Shown: positions 1 to 7,016 of the stretch, piece after piece
Position numbering within the stretch: position 1 is the first letter of the stretch
Layout of the letters: each line of letters begins with the position of its first letter
From: DASUAL01 sp035763805
GTDB lineage: Bacteria > Gemmatimonadota > Gemmatimonadetes > Gemmatimonadales > GWC2-71-9
DNA length: 64,000 nt
Direction of reading: 5' to 3'
NCBI GenBank assembly: GCA_035763805.1
Contig: DASUAL010000133.1
Coordinates: 1 to 64,000, forward strand
Notes under the pieces: model-generated
The model's input: the letters and a program-made list of their open reading frames with translations, nothing else
Told to the model about the DNA's origin: nothing
Databases searched by the model: none
Program-made: the position numbers and the translations under genes

Positions 1-1148
1 TCGCACTGCGGCATTTCGGGATTGATCTCGTCCATCTCGGCGAGGGCCGTGTACGGGATGTTCGCTTCCGCGAGCAGCACGTTCATGTGGCCCGGCATCC
101 GTCCGGCCACCGGGTGGATGGCGAACTTGACCGTGACGCCGCGCTTGGTCAGCTGGTCGTACAGCTCGCGCACCTTGTGCTGGGCCTGCGCCACCGCCAT
201 GCCGTATCCCGGGATGATCACCACGAGGCTCGCCTGCTCGAGCAGCTGCGCTGCGCCCTCCGGCGTCTCCTGCTTCCACACCTTCTGCTCGGCGATGGCC
301 GCCTGTTTCTGCACCGTGCCGAAGGCCCCGAACAGCACGTTGGTGAACGAGCGGTTCATGGCCCGGCACATGATGATCGAGAGGATTAGGCCGCTCGAAC
401 CATCCAGGGCGCCCGCCGTCACGAGGAGCTTGTTGTTGAGCACGAAGCCCATCGCGACCGCCGCGAGGCCGGCATAGGAGTTCAGGATGGAAATGACCGT
501 GGGCATGTCCGCGCCGCCGATCGGGATGATGAGCAGCACGCCGAACAGCACAGAGAGCCCCACGATCCCGTAGAAGGCGTTCGGCGACCACGCCGCGGTC
601 GGGTGGAGGACGACGAGCACGCCCAGCGCCACCGCGATCGCCAGCACGCCGATGTTGACGACGTTCTGTCCCGGATAGGTGACCGGGCGCTGGGGGATCC
701 ACTTCACCTCCTGCAGCTTGCCCGCGGCCATGAGGCTCCCAGTGAACGTCAGGAACCCGAGGATCACTTCGGCGACGATGGCGCTCATCCGGAACGCGGT
801 CAGCTCCGCCGGGTTCTCGGTCAACCCGAGGAAGTACTCGGCCGTACCGACCAACCCGGCGGCGAGGCCGCCGAACGCGTGGGAGAGGGCCGTCCGCTGC
901 GGCACGGCGGTGAGCGGCACCAGCGACAGCGGCACCCCGACGACAAACCCCAGGATGATCGCCCCCACGATCCAGGCGTGGTGGATGATCTGCGGCTGGA
1001 TCCAGGTCGCCACGACGGCGACCAGCATGCCGGTGACGCCCGCCATGACGCCGCGCCGGGCGGTCTTGGGGTCGTTCATCCAGTGCAGCGAGAAGATGAA
1101 CAGCGCCGTCGCGAAGACGGCAGCGAACTGGGCGATGGCGTGCATCAT
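1..1148 (-). CDS. pntB: NAD(P) transhydrogenase subunit beta (partial)
   Basis: This is the membrane and NADP(H)-binding subunit of proton-translocating transhydrogenase, which uses the proton gradient to drive NADPH formation from NADH. The visible part begins M-M-H-A-I-A-Q-F and continues as strongly hydrophobic helices with short loops (for example W-I-Q-P-Q-I-I-H-H-A-W), typical of the PntB membrane domain. The NADP-binding C-terminal domain lies beyond the left edge. Two consecutive ATG codons (1148 and 1145) are available. The first overlaps the pntA2 stop as ATGA, so it is preferred and indicates translational coupling. It is the last gene of the pntA1-pntA2-pntB operon, the three-subunit arrangement also known from Rhodospirillum. 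Confidence 0.93.
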   Translation of the reverse strand, partial: MMHAIAQFAAVFATALFIFSLHWMNDPKTARRGVMAGVTGMLVAVVATWIQPQIIHHAWIVGAIILGFVVGVPLSLVPLTAVPQRTALSHAFGGLAAGLVGTAEYFLGLTENPAELTAFRMSAIVAEVILGFLTFTGSLMAAGKLQEVKWIPQRPVTYPGQNVVNIGVLAIAVALGVLVVLHPTAAWSPNAFYGIVGLSVLFGVLLIIPIGGADMPTVISILNSYAGLAAVAMGFVLNNKLLVTAGALDGSSGLILSIIMCRAMNRSFTNVLFGAFGTVQKQAAIAEQKVWKQETPEGAAQLLEQASLVVIIPGYGMAVAQAQHKVRELYDQLTKRGVTVKFAIHPVAGRMPGHMNVLLAEANIPYTALAEMDEINPEMPQC

Positions 1149-1471
1149 TGCTTCTTGAACATCTTCAGCATCCGGTCCGTGATCAGGAACCCGCTGACGA
1201 TGTTGGTCATGGAGGCGAACAGCGCGACGGCGCCGACGATGCGAATCGTCTGCGGGTAGTCGGCGCCGGTGACGACGATCGAGCCGACCACGGCGATGGC
1301 CGAGATCGCGTTCGTGAGCGACATGAGCGGCGTGTACAGCAGCCGGGAGACCCGCCGGATCACCCCCAGCCCGATGAACGTCGCCAGGACGAACACGAAC
1401 AGCATGGACCAGTAGTCACCCGCCACGGACTCGGTCGGCGCGGCCTGGGCCGCCAGCAGACTGTCGATCAT
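1145..1471 (-). CDS. pntA2: NAD(P) transhydrogenase subunit alpha part 2
   Basis: A 108-residue membrane protein corresponding to the C-terminal membrane part of the classical alpha subunit. It has an N-terminal stretch M-I-D-S-L-L-A-A-Q followed by three hydrophobic helices, with the family-typical S-R-L-L-Y-T-P-L-M-S-L-T-N-A-I-S-A motif between the first two. The start ATG at 1471 overlaps the pntA1 stop as ATGA, and its own stop overlaps the pntB start in the same way. The family is normally about 100 residues, so this looks complete. It acts in the cytoplasmic membrane with PntB to form the proton channel. Confidence 0.93.
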   Translation of the reverse strand: MIDSLLAAQAAPTESVAGDYWSMLFVFVLATFIGLGVIRRVSRLLYTPLMSLTNAISAIAVVGSIVVTGADYPQTIRIVGAVALFASMTNIVSGFLITDRMLKMFKKQ

Positions 1472-2574
1472 GTCTTGCGTACCTCCCCGGCGTGGGTGAC
1501 GCACGTGTCGCGCGTGATTTCGTCCTCGAAGTCGAGGTGCAGCGCGCCGTCCTTCACGATGTGCAACACGAAGCTTGAGACGTTGCGCGCGTACATCTGG
1601 CTCGCGTGATACGGCAGGGTGCTCGGCAGGTTGAGCGGCCCGAGAATCCGGACGCCGTTGTGGACCACGTCGCTGCCGGGCTGCGACAGCTCGCAGTTGC
1701 CGCCCGTCTCGACCGCCAGATCCACGATCACGGATCCCAGCTTCATGCCGCTGACGGCGTCGGCGGTGATCAGGATCGGCGCCCGCTTCCCCGGGATCGC
1801 GGCCGTCGTGACCACGACGTCGGCGTCCTTCACGTGCTGCGCGATGAATGCGAGCTCCCGGCGGTGGGTCTCTTCGGACAGCTCCTTGGCGTACCCACCC
1901 GCCGTCTCGGCGTGCTCCTCGATCTGCATCTCCAGGAATTTCGCGCCGAGGCTCTCGACCTGCTCCTTCACCGCCGGACGCACGTCGAAGGCCCACACCA
2001 CGGCGCCGAGACGGCGCGCGGTGGCGATCGCCTGAAGCCCCGCCACCCCCGCGCCCAGCACCAGCACGCGGGCCGGCGCCAGCGTCCCGGCCGCGGTCAC
2101 GAGCATCGGGAAGAACCGCCCGGTCGCCGCGGCGGCGAGGAGGACCGCTTTGTAGCCCGCGACGGTCGCCTGCGACGACAGCACATCCATGGCCTGCGCG
2201 CGTGTGATGCGGGGGAGCAGGGCGAGGCTGAACGCGGTCACCTTGCGGGCCGCGAGCTGAGACACTACCTCCCGCTCGGCCGACGGCTGGAACAGCGCGA
2301 CGAGCACGGCCCCCTCGCGGCACCGTCGGGCCTCTTCGATCGAGGGCGGCTGGACCTTGAGGACCACGTCGCTCTGCCCGAAGACGTCCGCCGCCGTCGC
2401 TCCCACGGTCGCCCCGGCGGTGCGGTAGGCCTCGTCACCGAACGACGCGGCCTCACCGGCGCCGCGCTCGACGAGGACTGCCAGACCAGACTTCACGAGC
2501 CGCCCGGCGATGTCCGGTGTCAAGGACACACGGCGCTCGTTGGCTGCGGTCTCCTTCGGGACCCCAAGCTTCAT
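1468..2574 (-). CDS. pntA: NAD(P) transhydrogenase subunit alpha part 1
   Basis: The soluble NAD(H)-binding subunit, 368 residues from the chosen ATG at 2574. It opens with the family hallmark M-K-L-G-V-P-K-E and N-E-R-R-V-S-L-T-P, and carries a Rossmann motif V-L-G-A-G-V-A-G-L-Q-A near residue 175. The frame stays open upstream to 2640, but that extension has no homology-like character, and a G-rich Shine-Dalgarno stretch (GGGGGCAGG) sits directly before 2574. It is first in the operon with pntA2 and pntB. The roughly 117 bases upstream, to the end of the TM2 gene, must hold the promoter; I could not identify a convincing one. Confidence 0.95.
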   Translation of the reverse strand: MKLGVPKETAANERRVSLTPDIAGRLVKSGLAVLVERGAGEAASFGDEAYRTAGATVGATAADVFGQSDVVLKVQPPSIEEARRCREGAVLVALFQPSAEREVVSQLAARKVTAFSLALLPRITRAQAMDVLSSQATVAGYKAVLLAAAATGRFFPMLVTAAGTLAPARVLVLGAGVAGLQAIATARRLGAVVWAFDVRPAVKEQVESLGAKFLEMQIEEHAETAGGYAKELSEETHRRELAFIAQHVKDADVVVTTAAIPGKRAPILITADAVSGMKLGSVIVDLAVETGGNCELSQPGSDVVHNGVRILGPLNLPSTLPYHASQMYARNVSSFVLHIVKDGALHLDFEDEITRDTCVTHAGEVRKT

Positions 2575-2691
2575 CCTGCCCCCGGCGTGTGACGATCGGT
2601 GAGATTGCGAGGAAACTGCGCTCAGAATCTGCACGAACAACCGGAAGAAATTACAAAGATATCATGAACTTCCCCATACCGGCCCCGGGCG

Positions 2692-3129
2692 CTATCCCTT
2701 CGGAAGGGGCCCCCGCTCGCGCGCCTGCGCCAGCAACCGCTCCGCGAAATCGAGGCGCTCGCCGAGCTCGCTCATATGCGACTCGAGCATCTGCACCCGG
2801 TCCTCCAGGTCGTTCACGCGGCGCTGGGACGGCGACGCGGCAAGGTCCTCCCCCGCGACCTCCCAGCGGGCCACGCGCAGGCCATCGCCATCCCGGAAGT
2901 CGCCTGCGGCGATCACCACGACGTCGTAGAGGTACCAGATGCCCGCCCCGCCGAGCGTAAGGCACATCCAGACCCCGCTCTGCGCCCGACCCGCGTAGAA
3001 GCGATGCAGGCCGAACACCCCGCCGATCACGGCGAGCGCCAGCGCCAGACCGCGGGAGCGCTCCGAGACGTTGCCCGCGGCGGCAGGACGCTCCCCGGAA
3101 TCGTAGACCGCCGGCCCGCGGCCCGTCAT
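2692..3129 (-). CDS. TM2 domain-containing membrane protein
   Basis: A 145-residue protein of the TM2 family. Residues about 25-80 hold two hydrophobic helices separated by the TM2 signature (G-L-H-R-F-Y-A-G-R, then G-I-W-Y-L-Y-D). The C-terminal 45 residues (N-D-L-E-D-R-V-Q-M-L-E-S-H) form a likely short coiled coil. The role of stand-alone bacterial TM2 proteins is unknown. The ATG at 3129 lies one base after the stop of the thioredoxin gene, so the two are surely cotranscribed and probably coupled. Confidence 0.85.
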   Translation of the reverse strand: MTGRGPAVYDSGERPAAAGNVSERSRGLALALAVIGGVFGLHRFYAGRAQSGVWMCLTLGGAGIWYLYDVVVIAAGDFRDGDGLRVARWEVAGEDLAASPSQRRVNDLEDRVQMLESHMSELGERLDFAERLLAQARERGPLPKG

Positions 3130-3130
3130 G

Positions 3131-3607
3131 TCACGCGCGGGCGGCCGCCTCGACGAGAGCGGCGAGCTGCTGGCGGTTCAACACGCCCGCCTGACGCGCC
3201 GACTCCCGGCCGTCCCGGAAGACGATCAGCGTGGGGATGGCGCGGATGCCGAGTCGCTGAGTGGTCGCGGGGTTCCTGTCCGTGTCGAGCTTGATCACGA
3301 GCACCTCGCCAGCGCGGTCGCGCGCGAAGTCGTCGAGGATCGGCGCCATGATCTTGCAGGGCCCGCACCAGTCGGCGTAGCAGTCCATGACAACCGGCAC
3401 GTCGGTGCCGGAGATCACCCGCTCGACGGTGGCGTCGCTGACGGCGATCGGGCGGTCGAGGAGGATGGGGCGCTTGCACTCGCCGCACCGCGGCCGGTCC
3501 GCCAGCCGCGACAGGTCCACGCGGTTGAGCGTGGCGCAGAACGGACAGGCGACGGTCGCATGCCGGCTGACGGCGGCGTCGGAGCCGCTGGTCCCATGAG
3601 TCGTCAT
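3131..3607 (-). CDS. trxC: Thioredoxin TrxC-like with N-terminal zinc ribbon
   Basis: A 158-residue cytoplasmic thiol-disulfide oxidoreductase. It has an N-terminal zinc ribbon (C-P-F-C at about residues 21-24 and C-G-E-C at about 41-44), followed by a thioredoxin fold with the active site W-C-G-P-C near residue 82 and the cis-proline segment R-A-I-P-T-L. This architecture is that of thioredoxin 2 (TrxC), which in Enterobacteria is oxidative-stress inducible; whether that holds here is not visible. The gene is directly followed by the TM2 gene and lies downstream of the cytochrome b-ferredoxin fusion on the same strand, so the redox genes could form one transcription unit. Confidence 0.92.
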   Translation of the reverse strand: MTTHGTSGSDAAVSRHATVACPFCATLNRVDLSRLADRPRCGECKRPILLDRPIAVSDATVERVISGTDVPVVMDCYADWCGPCKIMAPILDDFARDRAGEVLVIKLDTDRNPATTQRLGIRAIPTLIVFRDGRESARQAGVLNRQQLAALVEAAARA

Positions 3608-3632
3608 GGCTGGTTGCTCGGTCCCTTTTATG

Positions 3633-4196
3633 CTAGCGCGTGGGGGCGTACCGCACCACCAGCCGCCGGCCTTCCTCGTCGTAGGTGACGAGCAACACGC
3701 GGCGCGCGGCGAGGGTGACTACGGTGTCGAGAACGAGCCGGGCGGGGGTGGTCGCTTCCTCCCGATCCTCCTCGCTGGGCCTGCGCGCTCCCGTGGGCGT
3801 CTCCCCGTCGCGGGCGAACCTCACCACCAGCACATGGCTTCCCGGCTCGAGCGTCAGCTCGCGGAACACATAGAGCGGCCGATCGTGGCGCGCCCCGGCG
3901 GCGCGCACAAGCTCGTCCACCGCGCGGACGCCGTCGAGGCTGACCCGAAGGCGGTACGGGGGGACCCGGCCCTCGCACCGCTCTTCCTGGCGCATGTGCA
4001 CCGGGAGACGCTCGAGCTCTTCGGGAGTGAGGCGCCGGCATTCCTCCACCTGCTCGCCGCGCGCGCGCCAGGTCAGACGGAGCACCGCGTGCCGCGCACC
4101 GTCCGCCGTGTACGGCGCGCGCGAGAGCGCACCCAGGCCGAACAGCGCCGCCACGGCGATGCCGGCGCCGAGTGCGCGCCGCAGGACCGCGCTCAC
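3633..4196 (-). CDS. Membrane-anchored protein of unknown function
   Basis: A 187-residue protein starting at GTG 4196, which overlaps the stop of the upstream cytochrome b fusion gene as GTGA; the frame is open further upstream but only inside that gene. One N-terminal hydrophobic helix (residues about 8-25) is followed by an extracytoplasmic domain rich in beta-strand-like segments, with two cysteines (V-E-E-C-R-R and E-E-R-C-E-G) that could form a disulfide. I do not recognise a family. The tight coupling suggests that it serves the cytochrome b-ferredoxin protein, for example as an assembly or accessory subunit; this is inference from position only. Confidence 0.7.
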   Translation of the reverse strand: MSAVLRRALGAGIAVAALFGLGALSRAPYTADGARHAVLRLTWRARGEQVEECRRLTPEELERLPVHMRQEERCEGRVPPYRLRVSLDGVRAVDELVRAAGARHDRPLYVFRELTLEPGSHVLVVRFARDGETPTGARRPSEEDREEATTPARLVLDTVVTLAARRVLLVTYDEEGRRLVVRYAPTR

Positions 4197-5773
4197 CGCG
4201 AGACCTCGCCCATGATCTTCTCGCACTCCCGTGACAAGTCGAAGTCGCTTTCCCGTGCAGCGGCTTCCAAGGCCGCGAGCGCGACGCGGAAATCCGCGAG
4301 CTCGCGCAGCACGCATGCCGTCTCGGCCTCTCCGGCGAACGCGAGGCGCACGCGCCGGCGGTCGACGCGGTCCCGCAGCTCGGCCTCGCGATCATGGTAC
4401 ATCCGCTGTTCGAGCCACTTCCCGCCCTCGCGGTTCCAGCAGTCGCGCGCCGGGCACGCGATGACCAGCACGCCGCCCGCGCCGGCGCGCAGCACGAACT
4501 CGATCACGGACGTGTGGAGGCTGCCAGCACACGCGACCGCGTATATGGGGGCGCCGTGGAACCAGGCCCGGGCCGCGATACCGCCGGCCCCGCGGTCGCA
4601 TGCGATGATTACGATGTCCCCCGGGCCAGGCCACCGGGCCGCGACGAACGCCTTCACCGCCGAGAGCTGGTCGCGACCGGTGCGCCGCGGCGGGCCGACG
4701 CCCATCGGCGCGCACGACCCCGCGCAGATCCCGCAACTCACGCAGCGCGCGGGATCGACGCGGGCGACGAGATCACTCTGCTCAGGGCGCCGGTCGGCCC
4801 GCTCCACCATCCCGATCGCCTCGTACGGGCAGTCCTCATAGCACTGCTCGCATCCCGTGCAGAGCCGCTCGTCCACCGCCGACGGTAGCGGCCGTCGCTC
4901 GGGCGCCGGTCGCGTCCAGAGCGGCGCGAGCAGCGTGACGCCGGCGATCACGACCACCGCCCCCCAAACCACCCCGGACGAGAATGGGCGGGCGAGCGGG
5001 ACCCAGAACGAGTAGAACCAATCGAACGGCGCCCGGCCGGGGAGCGCGAACAGGTCCGCAGGGGGAGCCATCCCGACCGGCCAGAAGACGGAGATTCCGA
5101 GGAGCAAACCGATCACGGCCCACATCAGCCCGCGCGGCGGCAGGAGGCCCGGCCGCGCGACGCGCGACACATGCAGCCAGACGAGCAAGCCCATGCCGAT
5201 CGGCAGCGCGATGTGGGCGAACAGATTGAGGAAGAAGAACGCGCCCGGGATGGGGTGCTCACCGACGAAGGCCCGGCTGATGGGCTCCGACAAGATGGGG
5301 AGGACGTCGAGCAGGCGCGCCCCCTCTTGGGCGAGCACCTGCCCCTGAATGTCCCACACCATGACGTATCCGGTCCAGCCGCACAACAGCACGACAAACA
5401 GAAGGGTCAGGCCGCTGACCCAGGCGAGCGTCCGCGGCCCCCAGCTCCTCCCCTGGGCGAAGAGCCGAAGCGCGTGCACCAGGACCGCGACGACCGCTGC
5501 GTCCGATGCGTAGCGGTGCAACCCCCGGATCCAGCGACCGAACCACACCTGGTCGGTAATGCGGGCGACCGAGGCAAAGGGCGCGCCGATGCGGTAGAAG
5601 AAGAGGAGGTAGACCCCGGTGATCAGGACGACCAGCATCAGCGCGACGACCAGCGCCCCGCTGTGGTACAGCGGGTTGTAGCGCCAGCCGTAGAGCCGGT
5701 TCATCCAGGCGTCTGCGCGCGCCAGGACCCGGCGCGTCCCGCGCTGCAGGGCTGCCGCGATCGGCACGATCAC
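4193..5773 (-). CDS. Cytochrome b / 2[4Fe-4S] ferredoxin / MvhD-like fusion protein
   Basis: A 526-residue fusion. Residues 1-215 are a cytochrome b N-terminal domain with four helices and histidine pairs H86/H100 and H187/H201, each 14 apart, as needed for two b hemes. Two more hydrophobic stretches follow (about 217-235 and 265-285). Residues 300-360 form a two-cluster ferredoxin (C305, C308, C311, C315 and C344, C347, C350, C354). Residues 385-500 resemble the hydrogenase iron-sulfur subunit MvhD/FrhD family, with C392, C415, C440 and C445 and the segment G-G-V-L-V-I-A-C-P. In known systems MvhD passes electrons to HdrA. Here it is tied to a quinone-type cytochrome b, so the protein probably moves electrons between the membrane quinone pool and a soluble partner. 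Start is GTG at 5773; it diverges from the Rrf2 gene across a palindromic promoter. Confidence 0.88.
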   Translation of the reverse strand: MIVPIAAALQRGTRRVLARADAWMNRLYGWRYNPLYHSGALVVALMLVVLITGVYLLFFYRIGAPFASVARITDQVWFGRWIRGLHRYASDAAVVAVLVHALRLFAQGRSWGPRTLAWVSGLTLLFVVLLCGWTGYVMVWDIQGQVLAQEGARLLDVLPILSEPISRAFVGEHPIPGAFFFLNLFAHIALPIGMGLLVWLHVSRVARPGLLPPRGLMWAVIGLLLGISVFWPVGMAPPADLFALPGRAPFDWFYSFWVPLARPFSSGVVWGAVVVIAGVTLLAPLWTRPAPERRPLPSAVDERLCTGCEQCYEDCPYEAIGMVERADRRPEQSDLVARVDPARCVSCGICAGSCAPMGVGPPRRTGRDQLSAVKAFVAARWPGPGDIVIIACDRGAGGIAARAWFHGAPIYAVACAGSLHTSVIEFVLRAGAGGVLVIACPARDCWNREGGKWLEQRMYHDREAELRDRVDRRRVRLAFAGEAETACVLRELADFRVALAALEAAARESDFDLSRECEKIMGEVSR

Positions 5774-5805
5774 GCCCGCCAGTGAGAGGGATCTTGCGGG
5801 GTCAA

Positions 5806-5828
5806 TTTATCATATTATCATGATAAAA
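5806..5828. promoter_or_regulatory. Palindromic operator candidate between the cytochrome b fusion and rrf2
   Basis: In the 66-base divergent gap, TTTATCAT (5806-5813) and ATGATAAA (5820-5827) form an inverted repeat with a 6-base spacer. Nested in it is the perfect 12-base palindrome TTATCATGATAA (5815-5826). It is the only AT-rich patch in this GC-rich area and lies 12 bases before the Rrf2 start. Rrf2 proteins usually bind such AT-rich dyads and autoregulate, so this is the likely operator for both divergent genes. Confidence 0.6.
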
Positions 5829-5839
5829 GGCACCTGGTC

Positions 5840-6247
5840 ATGCTCTCCCAGACGGCGGAATACGCACTCCGGGCCGTGCTCTACCTCGGCGAGCACACCG
5901 GCCCGGTGCGCGTGGGCGACATGGCCCAGGCGCTGCAGATTCCCCGCAACTACCTCTCCAAGATACTGCACCTATTGGCTCGCACCGGCGTGCTTGCATC
6001 GGCGCGGGGCAAGACCGGCGGCTTTCAGCTCGCCGTGCCGGCCGACCGCTTGCGCCTCCACCACATCATCGCGCCGTTCGACCGGATCGACGAGCGGCGC
6101 CGCTGCCTGCTCGGCCGACCGCAGTGCAGCGACCGCACCGCCTGCGCGGCTCACACGCGATGGAAAGACGTCGCGGACACGGTCGCGTCGTTCTTCCGGG
6201 AGACTACCGTCGCGGAGCTGCTCAGCGGCGCCGAGGTCTCAGTGTGA
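5840..6247 (+). CDS. Rrf2 family Fe-S transcriptional regulator
   Basis: A 135-residue Rrf2 protein. The winged helix at residues 1-75 has typical motifs (T-A-E-Y-A-L-R-A, then I-P-R-N-Y-L-S-K-I-L and G-G-F-Q-L-A). Three cysteines, C89, C96 and C102, sit in the cluster-binding loop used by IscR, NsrR and RsrR. The spacing C-x6-C-x5-C is close to that of NsrR (NO sensor) and IscR, but the class cannot be settled from this alone. The first start is ATG 5840, directly after the palindromic operator, so autoregulation is likely. It heads the gene run for the heme-copper subunits; an NO- or redox-sensing role fits that position. Confidence 0.9.
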   Translation: MLSQTAEYALRAVLYLGEHTGPVRVGDMAQALQIPRNYLSKILHLLARTGVLASARGKTGGFQLAVPADRLRLHHIIAPFDRIDERRRCLLGRPQCSDRTACAAHTRWKDVADTVASFFRETTVAELLSGAEVSV

Positions 6248-6272
6248 CTCCCACGACACCAGAGGAGGTTTC

Positions 6273-6449
6273 ATGACGGAGCGACGCAACAACCCGGGTG
6301 AGGCCACGGAAGATCAGCTCCCCCTGATGCAGCGGCTGTACGACAGTCCGTTTCTGCTGCTCATCGCGGGCATCGTGGTGATGGTCGTGTTCTACACGGG
6401 GTGGGGTCTGTGGGAGATCCTGAGGCTCCCACCGGCGCCGCTCCCCTGA
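6273..6449 (+). CDS. Small single-helix membrane protein, CbaD/subunit IIa-like
   Basis: A 58-residue protein with a strong Shine-Dalgarno (AGAGGAGG at 6261-6268) before ATG 6273. A polar N-terminus (residues 1-24) is followed by one hydrophobic helix (about 26-50, F-L-L-L-I-A-G-I-V-V-M-V) and a short Pro-rich tail. Its place directly before subunit II and subunit I repeats the cbaD-cbaB-cbaA order of Thermus-type ba3 oxidases, where a single-helix subunit IIa completes subunit II. It is therefore assigned as the analogous small subunit. Sequence alone cannot prove it. Confidence 0.75.
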   Translation: MTERRNNPGEATEDQLPLMQRLYDSPFLLLIAGIVVMVVFYTGWGLWEILRLPPAPLP

Positions 6450-6464
6450 CGCGGGAGGGCTTCC

Positions 6465-7016
6465 ATGAACACGGGAATGCAATCGCCGCGCGGAATCTGG
6501 TGGAAGCCGGCGGACCGCACAGAGAAGCTCTGGGTCGGCATCGCATTCGGCTGGTGCATGGTCTTGTTCGCCATGATGCCGCTGTGGCATTTGAGGGGGG
6601 CCCAAAACCCGTCCGGTATTCGCCACCGCGTGGACCCGAGCGCCTACGCCCGGCGCGTGAACGAGTTCACCAAGCAGTACAAAGTCGGCGAGGAAGCAGG
6701 ATTCGCGATCGTCGAGCCGCCACCGGGCAGCGACGTCTACCTGATGGGCCGCATGTGGGCGTGGGAGCCGATTCTCAAGCTGCAGAAGGGCGTGGAATAC
6801 ACGCTCCACCTCTCGTCGCTCGACCTGAACCACGGGTTCAGCCTGCAACCGGTGAACCTCAATTTCCAGGTCCTCCCCGGCTACGACTACGGACTGCGCG
6901 TCGTCCCCACCGAGGCGGGCGACTTCCGGATGGTCTGCAACGAGTTTTGCGGCATCGGTCACCATCTCATGGTCGGCCGCGTGATCGTGGTCGATAGCGC
7001 TGGAGGTGGGAAATGA
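6465..7016 (+). CDS. Heme-copper oxidoreductase subunit II with CuA centre
   Basis: A 183-residue protein with one N-terminal membrane helix (about 22-41) and an extracytoplasmic cupredoxin domain. All CuA ligands are present: H123, then C158-x3-C162-x3-H166-x2-M169, with the carbonyl ligand expected at E160. The short length and single anchor match B-family (ba3-like) subunit II. CuA accepts electrons from a cytochrome c or copper protein and passes them to the low-spin heme of subunit I. The stop overlaps the subunit I start as ATGA, so the two are translationally coupled. A CuA subunit is also found in some NO reductases (qCuANOR type), so it does not by itself prove oxygen reduction. Confidence 0.93.
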   Translation: MNTGMQSPRGIWWKPADRTEKLWVGIAFGWCMVLFAMMPLWHLRGAQNPSGIRHRVDPSAYARRVNEFTKQYKVGEEAGFAIVEPPPGSDVYLMGRMWAWEPILKLQKGVEYTLHLSSLDLNHGFSLQPVNLNFQVLPGYDYGLRVVPTEAGDFRMVCNEFCGIGHHLMVGRVIVVDSAGGGK

